A DNA stretch of 64,000 nt from an uncultured Synechococcales cyanobacterium (GTDB lineage Bacteria; Cyanobacteriota; Cyanobacteriia; Thermosynechococcales; Thermosynechococcaceae): positions 1,308 through 65,307 of the forward strand of contig CADCWO010000103.1 of the NCBI GenBank assembly GCA_902806435.1, given 5' to 3'. Below the pieces are notes generated by a model. The model had not been told where the DNA came from and made no database searches. It saw nothing but the letters and a program-made list of their open reading frames with translations. The translations under genes and the position numbers were made by a program. Of this stretch, positions 63,143 through 64,000 are shown piece by piece. The first letter of the stretch is position 1, and every line of letters starts with the position of its first letter.

Positions 63143-63753
63143 CGCCCGCTTTCTCGGTGCCAATCTGCTCGGTTCAGGCGATAAACGCAGCAATTGTCCT
63201 TACCGAACCGCCGGTGCTCGACAAATTGGAAGCCAAGACGTTCATAGAAGCGGTGAGCGCGGGTATTGCTGGCTAGCGGATCAATGAGTACAGCCATCAC
63301 AGCCGGGTCAGCGAAACAGCGAGCCAGGGCAAGCTGCATCATTTGCGTTCCATAGCCTTTGCCCAAATCGGTCTCTTCCCCGATCCAGATGTCAATGGCG
63401 CGCAGATCCGCTGGGACATTCCCCCAATAGTGGCTCTCTTCCCGTGCTGGATCGATGATCTGGACAAATCCGATAGGACGAGCATCAATTTCCGCAATCA
63501 ACTGCTCTCGCCAATCGGGGGTACGGTCAAGCTCCACCTCCCAGTTCCAGTCATCATTGGGATCTGAGGTAATCACGTGAGGTTGCTCATCCCAGTGTCG
63601 CAGCAGAGCCAAATCAGCAGCGGTAGCGGAGCCTAGGTGCAGCACAACTGGTTTATACGGCAAACTGACTGGAGTATTGACAATCCTTGGCCTAATAAGA
63701 CACAAGATCAGTTGCCGTGAGCGAGAGAACGGGTGAAGAGCACATGCGAGCAC
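63118..63753 (-). CDS. GNAT acetyltransferase, aminoglycoside 6'-N-acetyltransferase-like
   Basis: A 211-aa frame with a GNAT domain from about residue 40: LALLRHWDEQPHVI, GFVQIIDPA, then DIWIGEETDLGKGYGTQMMQLALARCF (acetyl-CoA loop) and VLIDPLASNTRAHRFYERLGFQFV. It resembles AAC(6')-Ib-type enzymes, which acetylate aminoglycosides or related amines, but activity is untested. The GTG at 63753 lies 5 bases from the attC-like site; a TTG near residue 32 is an alternative. The last residues (SGRDPSNQSK) come from repeat copy D, so the natural end was lost or replaced. Confidence 0.8.
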   Translation of the reverse strand: MLACALHPFSRSRQLILCLIRPRIVNTPVSLPYKPVVLHLGSATAADLALLRHWDEQPHVITSDPNDDWNWEVELDRTPDWREQLIAEIDARPIGFVQIIDPAREESHYWGNVPADLRAIDIWIGEETDLGKGYGTQMMQLALARCFADPAVMAVLIDPLASNTRAHRFYERLGFQFVEHRRFGKDNCCVYRLNRADWHRESGRDPSNQSK

Positions 63754-63757
63754 TCTA

Positions 63758-63816
63758 GCGTAACTGCCGCGTAGAGCGGAAGGCTGCTCGCGGTCGGCTT
63801 CATCGCCTGGTTAGGT
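63758..63816 (-). other. attC-like recombination site
   Basis: On the minus strand a 59-nt stretch starts ACCTAAC (fits RYYYAAC) and ends GTTACGC (fits GTTRRRY at 6 of 7). The two halves (AGGCGATGAAGCCGACCGCG and CGCTCTACGCGGCAG) can fold back imperfectly. The stop codon of the upstream gene lies within the first box and the next gene begins 5 bases after the last box, the typical layout of integron cassettes. Confidence 0.6.
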
Positions 63817-64000
63817 CTCTTTCAGAGATGACACCTCATCGGGTGCGTCGGGCAAGGGATCGCGAGTCTGAGTGAGCAACCGCGGAAGTCCGAGATCCTC
63901 CGGCGGAGCAGCGTGTGTCGCGATGTAGTCGAGCAGCTCTTGTGATGTGGTGAACCACTCGTAACCAACGCTCAGATCTATAAGACGCTGTGAGCTAGCA
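63811..64000 (-). CDS. partial gene, 3' end only (integron-cassette-like), unknown
   Basis: An open frame of 62 codons runs from the window edge to a TAA at 63811-63813, with no stop in between. It reads SQRLIDLSVGYEWFTTSQELLDY, then a Pro-rich acidic tail (PPEDLGLPRLL; DPLPDAPDEV). No family was recognised. The stop lies in the attC-like site. Higher G/C than the upstream region suggests foreign origin. Confidence 0.6.
   Translation of the reverse strand, partial: ASSQRLIDLSVGYEWFTTSQELLDYIATHAAPPEDLGLPRLLTQTRDPLPDAPDEVSSLKET

Overview
This is a 64-kb stretch of a cyanobacterial chromosome. The evidence is the gene content: carotenoid genes cruF and cruG (myxol glycosides), a cytochrome c6 gene, an RbpA-type RNA-binding protein, sucrose synthase, an RNase E with the cyanobacterial arginine-rich tail, the cyanobacterial families DUF1823, DUF3140 and DUF3727, and repeated HIP1 octamers (GCGATCGC, for example at 6930, 7190, 8168 and 9189). 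Base composition is moderate. The species cannot be named from the sequence. Myxoxanthophyll genes, mobile repeats and several decayed genes argue against a streamlined marine picocyanobacterium.

Layout. 1-3.4 kb: two Rcp1-like response regulators (the first cut short by a stop codon), a membrane-anchored coiled-coil protein and a lipase-like hydrolase. 3.4-11.4 kb, minus strand: a cation/proton antiporter, then a sugar operon (two small proteins, sucrose synthase, and a GH65 phosphorylase fused to beta-phosphoglucomutase). 12-15 kb: RNA-binding protein and the overlapping cruG/cruF pair. 15-20 kb, plus strand: CofE-like protein, GNAT protein, ruvX/yqgF, DUF3727 and mltG. 20-31 kb: ClC-CBS-UspA fusion, small conserved proteins, nrdR, a cysteine/cystine lyase-like enzyme, a Pro/Ala-rich secreted protein with a split CHRD-like domain, a TM0106-type nuclease and a YqeG phosphatase. 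31-41 kb: CIA30-SDR fusion, TPR protein, rubredoxin, RNase E, cobS and tgt.

41-45 kb is the translation and secretion core: rplS, tRNA-Trp, secE, nusG, rplK, rplA, an attenuator-like hairpin, rplJ and rplL. 45-48 kb holds a phosphate-scavenging pair (PhoX-type phosphatase and metallophosphoesterase) behind repeats resembling a Pho box. 47.8-53 kb: cobI, a C26 amidotransferase, cupin, SDR and YihY proteins, with a pseudogene between cupin and SDR. 53.7-56 kb: a frameshifted cytochrome c6 gene, a TPR protein and a two-part membrane protein (TauE/SafE-like plus ferric-reductase-like). 56-61.5 kb: an ABC-2 exporter, a thioredoxin-reductase-like flavoprotein, moaE and pyrB.

The right end (62.2-64 kb) is clearly accessory DNA. 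A DUF559 (Vsr-like) endonuclease gene is bracketed by G/C-run palindromic repeats, one of which encodes the end of the protein. Next comes an AAC(6')-like acetyltransferase whose own 3' end lies inside the last repeat. Then comes a 59-nt attC-like site, and a further partial gene whose stop codon lies inside that site. I read this as an integron-type gene cassette array invaded by a DUF559-repeat unit. It is the most interesting part of the window. Five genes elsewhere look damaged or decayed: the first response regulator, petJ, a small membrane protein at 31.1 kb, a royal-jelly-family protein at 50 kb, and possibly an insertion-sequence end at 20 kb.
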